A DNA stretch of 5,408 nt from Thermoleophilia bacterium (GTDB lineage Bacteria; Actinomycetota; Thermoleophilia; Miltoncostaeales; Miltoncostaeaceae): assembly GCA_017882555.1 (NCBI GenBank), contig JADGPH010000052.1:1-5408 (forward strand), given 5' to 3'. The notes under the pieces are model-generated. The model ran no database searches, was not told where the DNA came from, and saw only the letters and a program-made list of their open reading frames with translations. Made by a program: the position numbers and the translations under genes. Positions 1 to 4,846 of this stretch are shown piece by piece. Each line of letters starts with the position of its first letter. Position 1 is the stretch's first letter.

Positions 1-1
1 A

Positions 2-256
2 AAACCAGGTTGCCGCTGCCAAGGCGACCCGCCCCAACGCAACGGCCCCTACTACCAGTGGAGCCGGGCGGTTGCCGGAAGAACCGTGAGCCGCCGGCTC
101 AGCGAGGGTGTGGCAGAGCTCTACCGCAGTTGGATCACCAACCGGCGGCACCTCGAACAGGTCGTCGCCCAGATGGAGCAGATCTCAGCAGCAGCAGGCG
201 AACTCCTCCTACGTCAAACAGCCCCGTCCGAACCACCCCAGTCAGCGAAGCAGTGA
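2..256 (+). CDS. DUF6788 family protein, C-terminal part (5' end outside window)
   Basis: The frame is open from the window edge to TGA at 254-256, giving 84 residues with no start codon in view. The visible protein opens with PGCRCQGDPP, then NGPYYQWSR and RTVSRRLSEG, then a helical segment (LYRSWITNRRHLEQVVAQM). From memory this is the layout of DUF6788 proteins: a Cys-rich C-x-C turn, an (H)GPYYQW motif, a T-V-(S/T)-R-x-L segment, and a helical tail containing YxxWIxNRRxLExxVAxME. The family often sits beside transposase genes and may bind metal through the paired Cys, but its function is unknown. Here the usual His before GPYYQW is Asn. The tail after the helix (about 25 residues, Pro/Ser/Gln-rich) looks disordered. 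The next gene is convergent and ends 46 bp away. Family assignment is fairly secure; any role is not. Confidence 0.8.
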   Translation, partial: KPGCRCQGDPPQRNGPYYQWSRAVAGRTVSRRLSEGVAELYRSWITNRRHLEQVVAQMEQISAAAGELLLRQTAPSEPPQSAKQ

Positions 257-302
257 CCGGCGACAAGTGGGGGGCCAAACGGTCCTCGACAAGTGCGGAA
301 CG

Positions 303-589
303 TCAGGCGTAGGTCGCAAACAAGTAGCAAATGCCGAGGGCGACGTACGCCAAGATGGCGCCACGCTCGCGCCGCGCCCTGACCTGCTGCAATGCCACAT
401 GACCTGCACCTACCGCAGGGATGGCCAGCACTGTGAAGCCCGCGAAGATGGTCCCCACGACCACGACCGCCCTGCTATGCCCATCGCGGCGGCCGGGACA
501 AGAACGATCGACACGATGGACAGCGTGTTCAGCTGTGCTTGCGAAATGCTCGGCTCGCTTGAATCAACTCGTGAGGTGTCGGCGCTCAT
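303..589 (-). pseudogene. DUF4190-like small membrane protein, frameshifted
   Basis: The ATG at 587-589 is preceded by a good ribosome site (GGAAGGA, about 6 nt upstream), so the start is convincing. The first frame gives MSADTSRVDSSEP, then LNTLSIVSIVLVPAAAMG, the beginning of a membrane segment, and then runs off to TAG at 410-412 (59 residues). From about 475 leftwards the neighbouring frame continues the protein: VVVVGTIFAGFTVLAIPAV, GAGHVALQQVRARRERG, then AILAYVALGICYLFATYA and TGA at 303-305. The order hydrophobic helix, GH-(I/V)-AL-x-QI/V-R, GERG-like turn, second hydrophobic helix is the DUF4190 pattern; the family's role is unknown. The span is 287 nt, one short of a multiple of three, so loss of one base (probably near 467-473, among short G/C runs) would restore a protein of about 95 residues. 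It is either a recent pseudogene or a sequencing error. Confidence 0.65.
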
Positions 590-913
590 GTGAAGTCCTT
601 CCGGAACAGCTGATGTCCGTCACGCGGAGTGGGCGAAGTTCACGATTTCGTCGAATAGTGTGACCGAGCGTACGTCTGGCGAGATCAGCAGGGTGGCCGG
701 CTTTCACGGGACCCCGTTGGCCATGGAACTCCGTCGCCAGACGCGAACGTTGTCAAGCGCACACCGGTCCGGTCAGTGACCGCCAGGGTGGCCGCTCGAG
801 ATGACCTGTCCGCCGTCGCCGTCGCTGTTCGGGATCCAGTTCCAGATGACAATCCGTTCACATGGGGGGTTCCGGCCGCCTTGTGTGGTCGCCGACGAAG
901 GAGCCTGACGCAG
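590..913. other. Intergenic stretch with two inverted repeats, no convincing gene
   Basis: No reading frame here has both a start with a ribosome site and a recognisable product. Two dyads are visible. CGTCTGGCGA at 673-682 and its exact reverse complement TCGCCAGACG at 734-743 form a 10-bp inverted repeat 51 bp apart. CGGTCA-g-TGACCG at 770-782 is nearly a perfect 13-bp palindrome. The stretch lies upstream of the DUF4190-like gene (minus strand), so promoter or operator elements for it would be here. A TTGACA-like box (minus strand, at about 748-753) has no matching -10 box at 16-18 bp. A short minus-strand open frame ending at 773-775 is noted among the rejected items. Confidence 0.4.
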
Positions 914-943
914 GGGCGGCCCCCCTGGGAAGGGGGGCCGTCC
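914..943 (-). terminator. GC-rich hairpin terminator of the RCC1/FG-GAP gene
   Basis: CGGCCCCCC (917-925) and GGGGGGCCG (932-940) pair perfectly over 9 bp around a 6-nt loop. Two further G-C pairs follow on the outer side after one mismatch. The hairpin starts about 20 nt beyond the TGA of the 961-2931 gene. There is no T-run on the minus-strand side, as is common for terminators in GC-rich actinobacteria. Position and stem strength support termination of the minus-strand transcript. Confidence 0.75.
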
Positions 944-960
944 TGTGGTGCGTTGGCGGG

Positions 961-2931
961 TCAGCCGATGTAGGTCATGCCGTTCCACCCACTACCGATC
1001 TGACGCTTCGCCAGCCAGCCGCTGGCGTTGTTGCCCGGGAAGAGCCACAGGAGACCTGCGGCGTCCCGCGCGAGCACGTCGTTACCAGCGGTGCGGTCCC
1101 AGTTGCCGGGGGTGACCAGGGCGGTCATCCCAGCAAACCCGCTCCCGACGACGATGCCGGCGGCGACACCACCAGCGCCGTTGCCCCGGTAGAGCAACAG
1201 CTGCCCCGCCGAGTTGCGAGCCAGGATGTCGGCCCGCCCATCGCCGGACAAGTCACCGGGACCCTGGAAGAGGAGACTGCCCCACCCGGAACCGATCTTG
1301 GTTCGTGCCCCGAAGACCGCGTTGCCACTGAGGGGGTACAGCCACAGGTTGCCGGCTGAGTCGCGGGCAAGCAGGTCGGGCCGACCCGCTGTGTTCATGT
1401 TCGCGGCGTTGGTGATCGTATAGCTCGTCCACCCAGAGCCGATCTGGCGTCGAGCGCCGACACCGAAGGCGCCGTTGCCCGGGTACAGCCACAAGAGGCC
1501 CGAGGTGTCTTTCGCGATGATGTCGCCGTTGCCGTCACCGGTCACGTCACCAGGGGTGACGATCGTATTCATGGTGTTCCACCCGCTGCCCATCTGGCGC
1601 CGCGCCAGGAAGCTGCCGGCGCCGTTACCCGTGTAGAGCCACAGCAGTCCGGCGGCGTCGCGGGCGACCAGGTCGGTGTACCCGTCCCTGTTGAAGTCGC
1701 TCAGCCGGGTGACAGCCGCGACCCCGATAGCCGCGAACCCGACGACGTAGACCGGGACAGATGAGGCGGTGGTGGTTCCATCGCCCAGCTGGCCGTACTT
1801 GTTGTTGTCGGTGTCGTTGTTGTCGCCCCAGCACTTGGCCGCGCCAGCAGTGGTCACCGCACAGGACAAATTCTGGCCGGTCGAGACCGTGGCCGCCCCC
1901 GAGCTGAGCCCGACGACGCCGACTGGGACCGAGCCGATGCCGTTGCCCCAGCACTTGACTGCGCCACCAGTGGTCAGGGCACAGGCGCGCCACCACCCGG
2001 CGGAGATTGCGACCACCGTACCGTGCCCGGTGACGTCGACCGGGACTGGGGAGTCGGTGTTGGTTCCGTCACCCAGGCTGCCGGCGCCGTTCCAGCCCCA
2101 GCACTTGGCTGCGCCTGTCGTGGTCACGACACAGGCGAACTGAAAGCCGGCGGAGATTGCGGCCACCCCGGTATCGAGCCCGGTGACGCCGACCGGGACT
2201 AGGGAGTCGGTGGTGGTTCCGTCACCCAGCGTGCCGACCGCGTTGCCGCCCCAGCACATGGCCGCGCCTGCCGTGGTCACGGCGCAGGAGAAATTGATGT
2301 TCACGGAGACTTGGGCCGCCGTCGAGCTGAGCCCGGAGACGGCGACCGGGACTAGGGAGTCGGTGGTGGTTCCGTCGCCCAGTTCGCCGTTGGTGTTGGT
2401 GCCCCAGCACATGACCGCGCCAGCAGTGGTCACTGCACAGGAGTGAGCGCCGGTACTGCCGCCCATCCCGCTGTTCAAGGAAGTGGAGACCGCGGCCACC
2501 CCCGAACTGAGCCCGGAGACGGCGACCGGGACGGTGGAGCTGGTGGTGGTTCCGTCTCCCAGTTCGCCGTATTGGTTGTCGCCCCAGCACTTGACCGCAC
2601 CGGTGGTGGTCACGGCACAGGAGTAGCTCCAGCCGGTGGAGACCGCGACTACCCCCGACCCGAGCCCGACGACGCCAACCGGGACTGACGAGTTGGTGGT
2701 GGTGCCGTTGCCCAGCTGGCCGTAGTCGTTGAGACCCCAGCACCTGACTGCACCGGTAGTGGTCACCGCGCAGGAATGACCCTGTCCGGCCGAGATCGTG
2801 GCCGCACTGATGATCCCGCTGGCAGCAGCCGGCATCCCTGCCGAGGCCGAGCCCGCCGGAAGCACCACTGAGGTTGCAACCCCTACCAGTCCCATCGCCC
2901 ACACTGTCAGAACGACCACAAGACGCTTCAT
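961..2931 (-). CDS. Secreted RCC1-repeat and FG-GAP/VCBS-repeat protein
   Basis: The protein has 656 residues. I chose ATG at 2929-2931 because AGGGGAG lies about 6 nt upstream and the signal peptide then starts correctly (MKRLVVVLTVWAMG); an in-frame start 27 nt upstream lacks this. The hydrophobic stretch ends in GSASA-G, so cleavage is likely after Ala31. Residues about 47-410 hold seven RCC1-type repeats, each with S/A-C-x-x-T-T-x-G-A-x-x-C-W-G and usually Y-G-x-L-G-D-G-T-T-T; the period is about 51 residues. The two Cys in each repeat may form disulfides outside the cell. Residues 412-656 hold five FG-GAP/VCBS repeats of 47-50 residues (DFNRDGYTD, DVTGDGNGD, DLSGDGRAD, two degenerate), the Asp-rich loops being probable calcium sites. 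No catalytic domain, LPXTG or C-terminal membrane anchor is present. Seven RCC1 repeats would close one seven-bladed propeller. Role inferred: extracellular binding or adhesion; the ligand is unknown. Confidence 0.92.
   Translation of the reverse strand: MKRLVVVLTVWAMGLVGVATSVVLPAGSASAGMPAAASGIISAATISAGQGHSCAVTTTGAVRCWGLNDYGQLGNGTTTNSSVPVGVVGLGSGVVAVSTGWSYSCAVTTTGAVKCWGDNQYGELGDGTTTSSTVPVAVSGLSSGVAAVSTSLNSGMGGSTGAHSCAVTTAGAVMCWGTNTNGELGDGTTTDSLVPVAVSGLSSTAAQVSVNINFSCAVTTAGAAMCWGGNAVGTLGDGTTTDSLVPVGVTGLDTGVAAISAGFQFACVVTTTGAAKCWGWNGAGSLGDGTNTDSPVPVDVTGHGTVVAISAGWWRACALTTGGAVKCWGNGIGSVPVGVVGLSSGAATVSTGQNLSCAVTTAGAAKCWGDNNDTDNNKYGQLGDGTTTASSVPVYVVGFAAIGVAAVTRLSDFNRDGYTDLVARDAAGLLWLYTGNGAGSFLARRQMGSGWNTMNTIVTPGDVTGDGNGDIIAKDTSGLLWLYPGNGAFGVGARRQIGSGWTSYTITNAANMNTAGRPDLLARDSAGNLWLYPLSGNAVFGARTKIGSGWGSLLFQGPGDLSGDGRADILARNSAGQLLLYRGNGAGGVAAGIVVGSGFAGMTALVTPGNWDRTAGNDVLARDAAGLLWLFPGNNASGWLAKRQIGSGWNGMTYIG
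964..1698 (-). repeat. Five tandem FG-GAP/VCBS-type coding repeats
   Basis: This is the C-terminal repeat array of the secreted protein (residues 412-656). Units begin at D/N-x-(N/T/S/D)-x-x-G-x-x-D and contain (L/I)-(L/V/I)-A-(R/K)-(D/N)-x-(A/S)-G-x-L-(W/L)-L, a G-N-x-A/G turn and mostly (I/M/V)GSG(W/F). Unit lengths are 50, 49, 49, 50 and 47 residues. Units 3 and 5 have lost the Asp/Gly calcium-loop consensus (NMNTAGRPD and NWDRTAGND); units 1, 2 and 4 keep it. Five units is fewer than a usual seven-bladed propeller. Confidence 0.85.
1735..2796 (-). repeat. Seven tandem RCC1-type coding repeats
   Basis: The array covers residues about 46-400 of the secreted protein. The repeats are also similar at the DNA level: on the plus strand a block reading GACTAGGGAGTCGGTGGTGG occurs at 2197 and again at 2350, exactly 153 bp (51 codons) apart. 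Repeat 3 is preceded by an extra loop (SLNSGMGGSTGA), so that spacing is 180 bp. Repeat 6 is about 11 residues short and lacks the YGxLGDGTTT segment. Repeat 7 carries an Asp/Asn-rich insert (DNNDTDNNK) encoded by an imperfect trinucleotide run at about 1797-1828. Confidence 0.85.
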
Positions 2932-3207
2932 CAGAACTCCCCTCATCACGCACCACACCCTTCGGCCGGGTGACTCGTGTGGTCGGGTAGAACTGCACTC
3001 GTACCGCCGTTGTCATCGGTCCGCTCGTCGTATCGTAGTTTCAGCCGCTCGGACCACATAGGGACGAAGGTCCCACAACGACGGAAGAGAAGTGCCGCGA
3101 GGACGGACCTCAGCAACAGCTGTTTGCTGATGAGGGATTGCTCTTCTCGGGAGATTAGGGAACGGCAGTCCGTCAGACTGAGCTCGGTTCGGTTGTTCGG
3201 GTCAGAC
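2932..3207. other. Intergenic region with hairpins between MEMO and RCC1 genes
   Basis: No convincing gene lies here. On the minus strand this is the 3' flank of the MEMO gene and the 5' flank of the secreted-protein gene. Small perfect stems occur at 3166-3180 (CAGTC/GACTG, 5-nt loop), 3110-3130 (TCAGCAA/TTGCTGA, 7-nt loop) and 3061-3074 (GGGAC/GTCCC, 4-nt loop). GTCAGACT is repeated directly at 3173-3180 and 3201-3208. A TACGAT box on the minus strand (3032-3037) resembles a -10 element for the RCC1 gene, but no clear -35 box is found at the right distance, so I do not call a promoter. Confidence 0.4.
3108..3135 (-). terminator. Possible hairpin terminator after the MEMO gene
   Basis: TCAGCAA (3110-3116) and TTGCTGA (3124-3130) form a 7-bp perfect stem around a 7-nt loop, with an extra CC/GG pairing possible after a 3-nt bulge. 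It lies about 75 nt beyond the TGA of the MEMO gene and well before the RCC1 gene start. There is no T-run on either side, so termination is only a guess; it could also be a processing or regulatory structure. Confidence 0.3.
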
Positions 3208-4147
3208 TCAGACTTCTTTCGAGATGGGGTCGTGGGCATCGATGGAGACGCCGCTGGCCCCAGTACCCGTTGAGGAGAGGAACGCGAACGCGGCGTAGCC
3301 GACCACCCGCTCCGGGTCTCCGCCGGTGTCGGCAGAGGTGCCCAGGCGCAGCATCCGCACATCGAGATCATGCCTGCGCGCCCAGTGCAGGAGACCCGAA
3401 GGGCGTGCGCACCGCACGCGTCGTACTGAGCGATCGCGGCGTCATCTCGGTCCACGACTGCCTGCGCCGTATGGCGATCGCGTCGCTGCGCGCTCCCCTG
3501 GTCGAGGTAGTGGGACAGGTCGGTGCTGACGACCGGCAGCATGTCGCCGTCGACGCAGAGGGTGTCCAACACGTCGGCAACCTGCTCCGGCGTGGTCGCG
3601 CCGACCACGAGCGGGACGCAGGTCCATCCATCGGCCAGCACGCGCTGCAGGAACGGAAGCTGCACCTCGATCGAGTGCTCCGGTCGATGCGGATGGTCGT
3701 CGACGGTGACGCACTCGTGCCGCTGCGCCAGGGCGGCGCAGGTGTGCACCTCCACCGGTACCTCACCGATTGGCGTGGCGAACGCGACCGCCGTCGGTAC
3801 CGCGATCCCGGTCAGCGGGACGTAGTGAGCGGCCCCAGCACGGCGACGCGACGCGTGGGCCGGTCGCGCAAGGTCCCGTAGGCCGACGCTGCCACCTGTC
3901 CGGAGTAGACGTAACCGGCGTGCGGGACCACCAGCGCGATCGGTGCCGGCCAGGCCGCGACCTCCGACGCCCGGAGCCGGGACCATCGCAGATGGGGAAC
4001 GTCACGCGGGTCAAGATGACGAGCTGCTCGAGCCCACCAGCGATCTGCGTATGGAGATGGCTCATGCGGCAATCGTCGCTTCGATTGCTCAGGTTCGAGT
4101 TCGTCCGTCCGCGGGTCGTTCGATTCGTGAAATCTGGTTGGACGCAC
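3208..4147 (-). pseudogene. MEMO1 / AmmeMemoRadiSam system protein B family gene with two frameshifts
   Basis: Three adjoining frames together encode one MEMO-family protein of about 313 residues. Frame A (from GTG 4147) contains IALVVPHAGYVYSGQVAAS and RRVAVLGP. Frame B continues AHYVPLTGIAVP, TPIGEVPVEV, RPEHSIEVQLPFLQRVLADG, VPLVVGATTPEQV, VVSTDLSHYLD and DACGAHALR. Frame C finishes LLHWARRHDLDVRMLRLGTS, ADTGGDPERVVGYAAFAF and stops at 3208-3210. Known MEMO metal-site residues match the His of PHAGY, the His of AHYVPL and the Cys of DACGA. The A-to-B switch is at about 3829-3832 (GGGGCCG, where one more C restores LGPAHYVPL). The B-to-C switch is at 3395-3397 (a run of three, where one more base restores ALRGLLHW). 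The usual N-terminal AGxFYP motif is absent in all frames, and the GTG start lacks a ribosome site, so the 5' end may also be damaged or divergent. MEMO proteins usually act near AMMECR1 and radical-SAM partners; neither is in the window. Confidence 0.8.
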
Positions 4148-4182
4148 AGGACCACGCGTCAGCCGGCTGTTCTCGGCAGCAG

Positions 4183-4500
4183 TTAGTCAAGGGCCAGAAC
4201 CGTCTGCAGTGCAGCATCGACGGCTTGCATCTCGATGCTGTTCAGCCGGCCGGCGAACTTCCCCAGGCGTGCCTGCGGGTCGATCACGGTCAGCTGTTCG
4301 ACCATCACGCGGGTCTTGGTGCCGTCGATCTCGATCTCGGGACGAAAGGATGCGCCCCGCCGTCCAGTCGAGGTCGGCGCGACTATCCACGTCGAGAGCG
4401 GGAGATCGTCGGATTGGACGACGACTGCATAGCGAGCACCGGCTTGTTCGTGACCGCGGACGTCCGCGGGTGCTTTCAGCCGGTACAGGTCACCACGCAC
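4183..4500 (-). CDS. MazF/PemK-family endoribonuclease toxin
   Basis: The product is 105 residues from GTG at 4498-4500. I prefer this start because it places VRGDLYRLK at the N-terminus, as in the family, and because the GTG lies inside the antitoxin's last codons (11-nt overlap); an upstream ATG at 4557 would add 19 unrelated residues. No strong ribosome site precedes it, which fits translational coupling. Family features are RGDLYR (residues 2-7), GARYAVVVQSD (21-31), VAPTST (40-45), and VMVEQLTVID with RLGKFAGRL after it. Arg23 and the Thr of PTST are at the positions expected for the RNA-binding and cleavage site of MazF-type enzymes. Known role: a sequence-specific mRNA interferase that stops translation when released from its antitoxin. 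No frame damage is seen, so it is probably functional. Target sequence cannot be predicted. Confidence 0.9.
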   Translation of the reverse strand: MRGDLYRLKAPADVRGHEQAGARYAVVVQSDDLPLSTWIVAPTSTGRRGASFRPEIEIDGTKTRVMVEQLTVIDPQARLGKFAGRLNSIEMQAVDAALQTVLALD

Positions 4501-4720
4501 GGAGGGCGTCCATCTCCGCGGCCAGCTCCCGCGATGCCGAGACATCGTCGGGGTCATTACGCAGTTGCTCAGCCTCGGCCCGCAGAAGCGCGCGACGATG
4601 CGTTCGCTCGGCGGCCAGGATCGCAGCTCTCGTCGCCTCCGACCGGGACTGCCCGTCCCGGGTCAGGGACTCGAGGGCCTGCTCCACTTCAGCATCAGTG
4701 CGGATCGTAAGCGTCTTCAT
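4490..4720 (-). CDS. Ribbon-helix-helix antitoxin of the MazEF-type module
   Basis: The product is 76 residues from ATG at 4718-4720 to TGA at 4490-4492. The N-terminus TLTIRTDAEVEQALESL (strand then helix) followed by GQSRSEATRAAILAAE (second helix) is a ribbon-helix-helix DNA-binding fold. The acidic, helical C-terminus (LRNDPDDVSASRELAAEMD) is the part that usually wraps and blocks the toxin. It precedes and overlaps the MazF-type gene, the common order for such pairs. No Shine-Dalgarno sequence lies before the ATG, and a -10-like box ends 7 nt upstream, so the mRNA is probably leaderless. A palindrome over the start codon suggests that the protein, alone or with toxin, represses its own promoter. 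It is not sequence-similar to E. coli MazE as far as I can tell; it belongs to the RHH group paired with actinobacterial MazF toxins. Confidence 0.88.
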   Translation of the reverse strand: MKTLTIRTDAEVEQALESLTRDGQSRSEATRAAILAAERTHRRALLRAEAEQLRNDPDDVSASRELAAEMDALRAW

Positions 4721-4734
4721 ACAACGAATTGTAT
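4719..4734 (-). promoter_or_regulatory. Promoter -10 and probable autoregulatory operator of the toxin-antitoxin operon
   Basis: ATACAA-cgaa-TTGTAT is a perfect inverted repeat with 6-bp arms. On the minus strand it includes TACAAT (4728-4733), one mismatch from the -10 consensus, and reaches the first two bases of the ATG. The -10 ends 7 nt before the ATG, so transcription would start at or beside the A of the ATG. No clear -35 box is found 16-18 bp upstream. A dimeric RHH antitoxin bound here would block RNA polymerase. Seen: palindrome and spacing. Inferred: operator function. Confidence 0.6.
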
Positions 4735-4782
4735 TACATCATCCGATTCTCTGCCCACACGTCTTGTCGTACTTGATCCCAG

Positions 4783-4846
4783 CGGACGCTTGTCCGGGTA
4801 ACGGTGCAAGTCATCTTGCACTGGAGTTCAACTGCAAGGTAACTCC
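4783..4846. repeat. Cluster of three evenly spaced inverted repeats
   Basis: Three dyads follow one another: CGGAC-gctt-GTCCG (4783-4796), GTGCAAG-tcat-CTTGCAC (4804-4821) and GGAGTT-12 nt-AACTCC (4823-4846). Their centres lie 23 and 22 bp apart, close to two helical turns. The half-site TGCAAG occurs three times (4805 +, 4815 -, 4833 +). This arrangement suits cooperative protein binding or a recombination control region, but no protein can be assigned. Confidence 0.55.

Noticed and set aside
261..295. CGACAAGTG repeated at 261-269 and 287-295 between the convergent genes
   Set aside because: It is a short 9-bp direct repeat without dyad symmetry or terminator shape, too weak to call.
773..988. 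Minus-strand open frame ending IVIWNWIPNSDGDGG and so on
   Set aside because: The last 26 residues have coding-like codon use, but the frame starts beyond the terminator hairpin and overlaps the end of the RCC1 gene, has no ribosome site, and matches no family I know. At best it is a fragment.
862..1359. Plus-strand open frame of 165 residues
   Set aside because: It runs through the terminator hairpin and antisense to the FG-GAP repeats, with a composition typical of a GC-rich shadow frame.
1769..2446. Plus-strand open frames opposite the RCC1 array
   Set aside because: They are antisense readings of the repeat array; their apparent repeats (such as VVVPSP) simply mirror the RCC1 units, and no ribosome site or known domain is present.
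1735..2796. Regular repeats suggesting a CRISPR array
   Set aside because: The 153-bp units are similar throughout and encode RCC1 blades in frame; there are no short identical repeats separated by unique spacers.
2946..3986. Minus-strand open frame of 346 residues as a single gene
   Set aside because: Only its middle part (about 3398-3830) is MEMO protein. Its start and end are out-of-frame readings created by the two one-base losses, and its tail runs through non-coding DNA.
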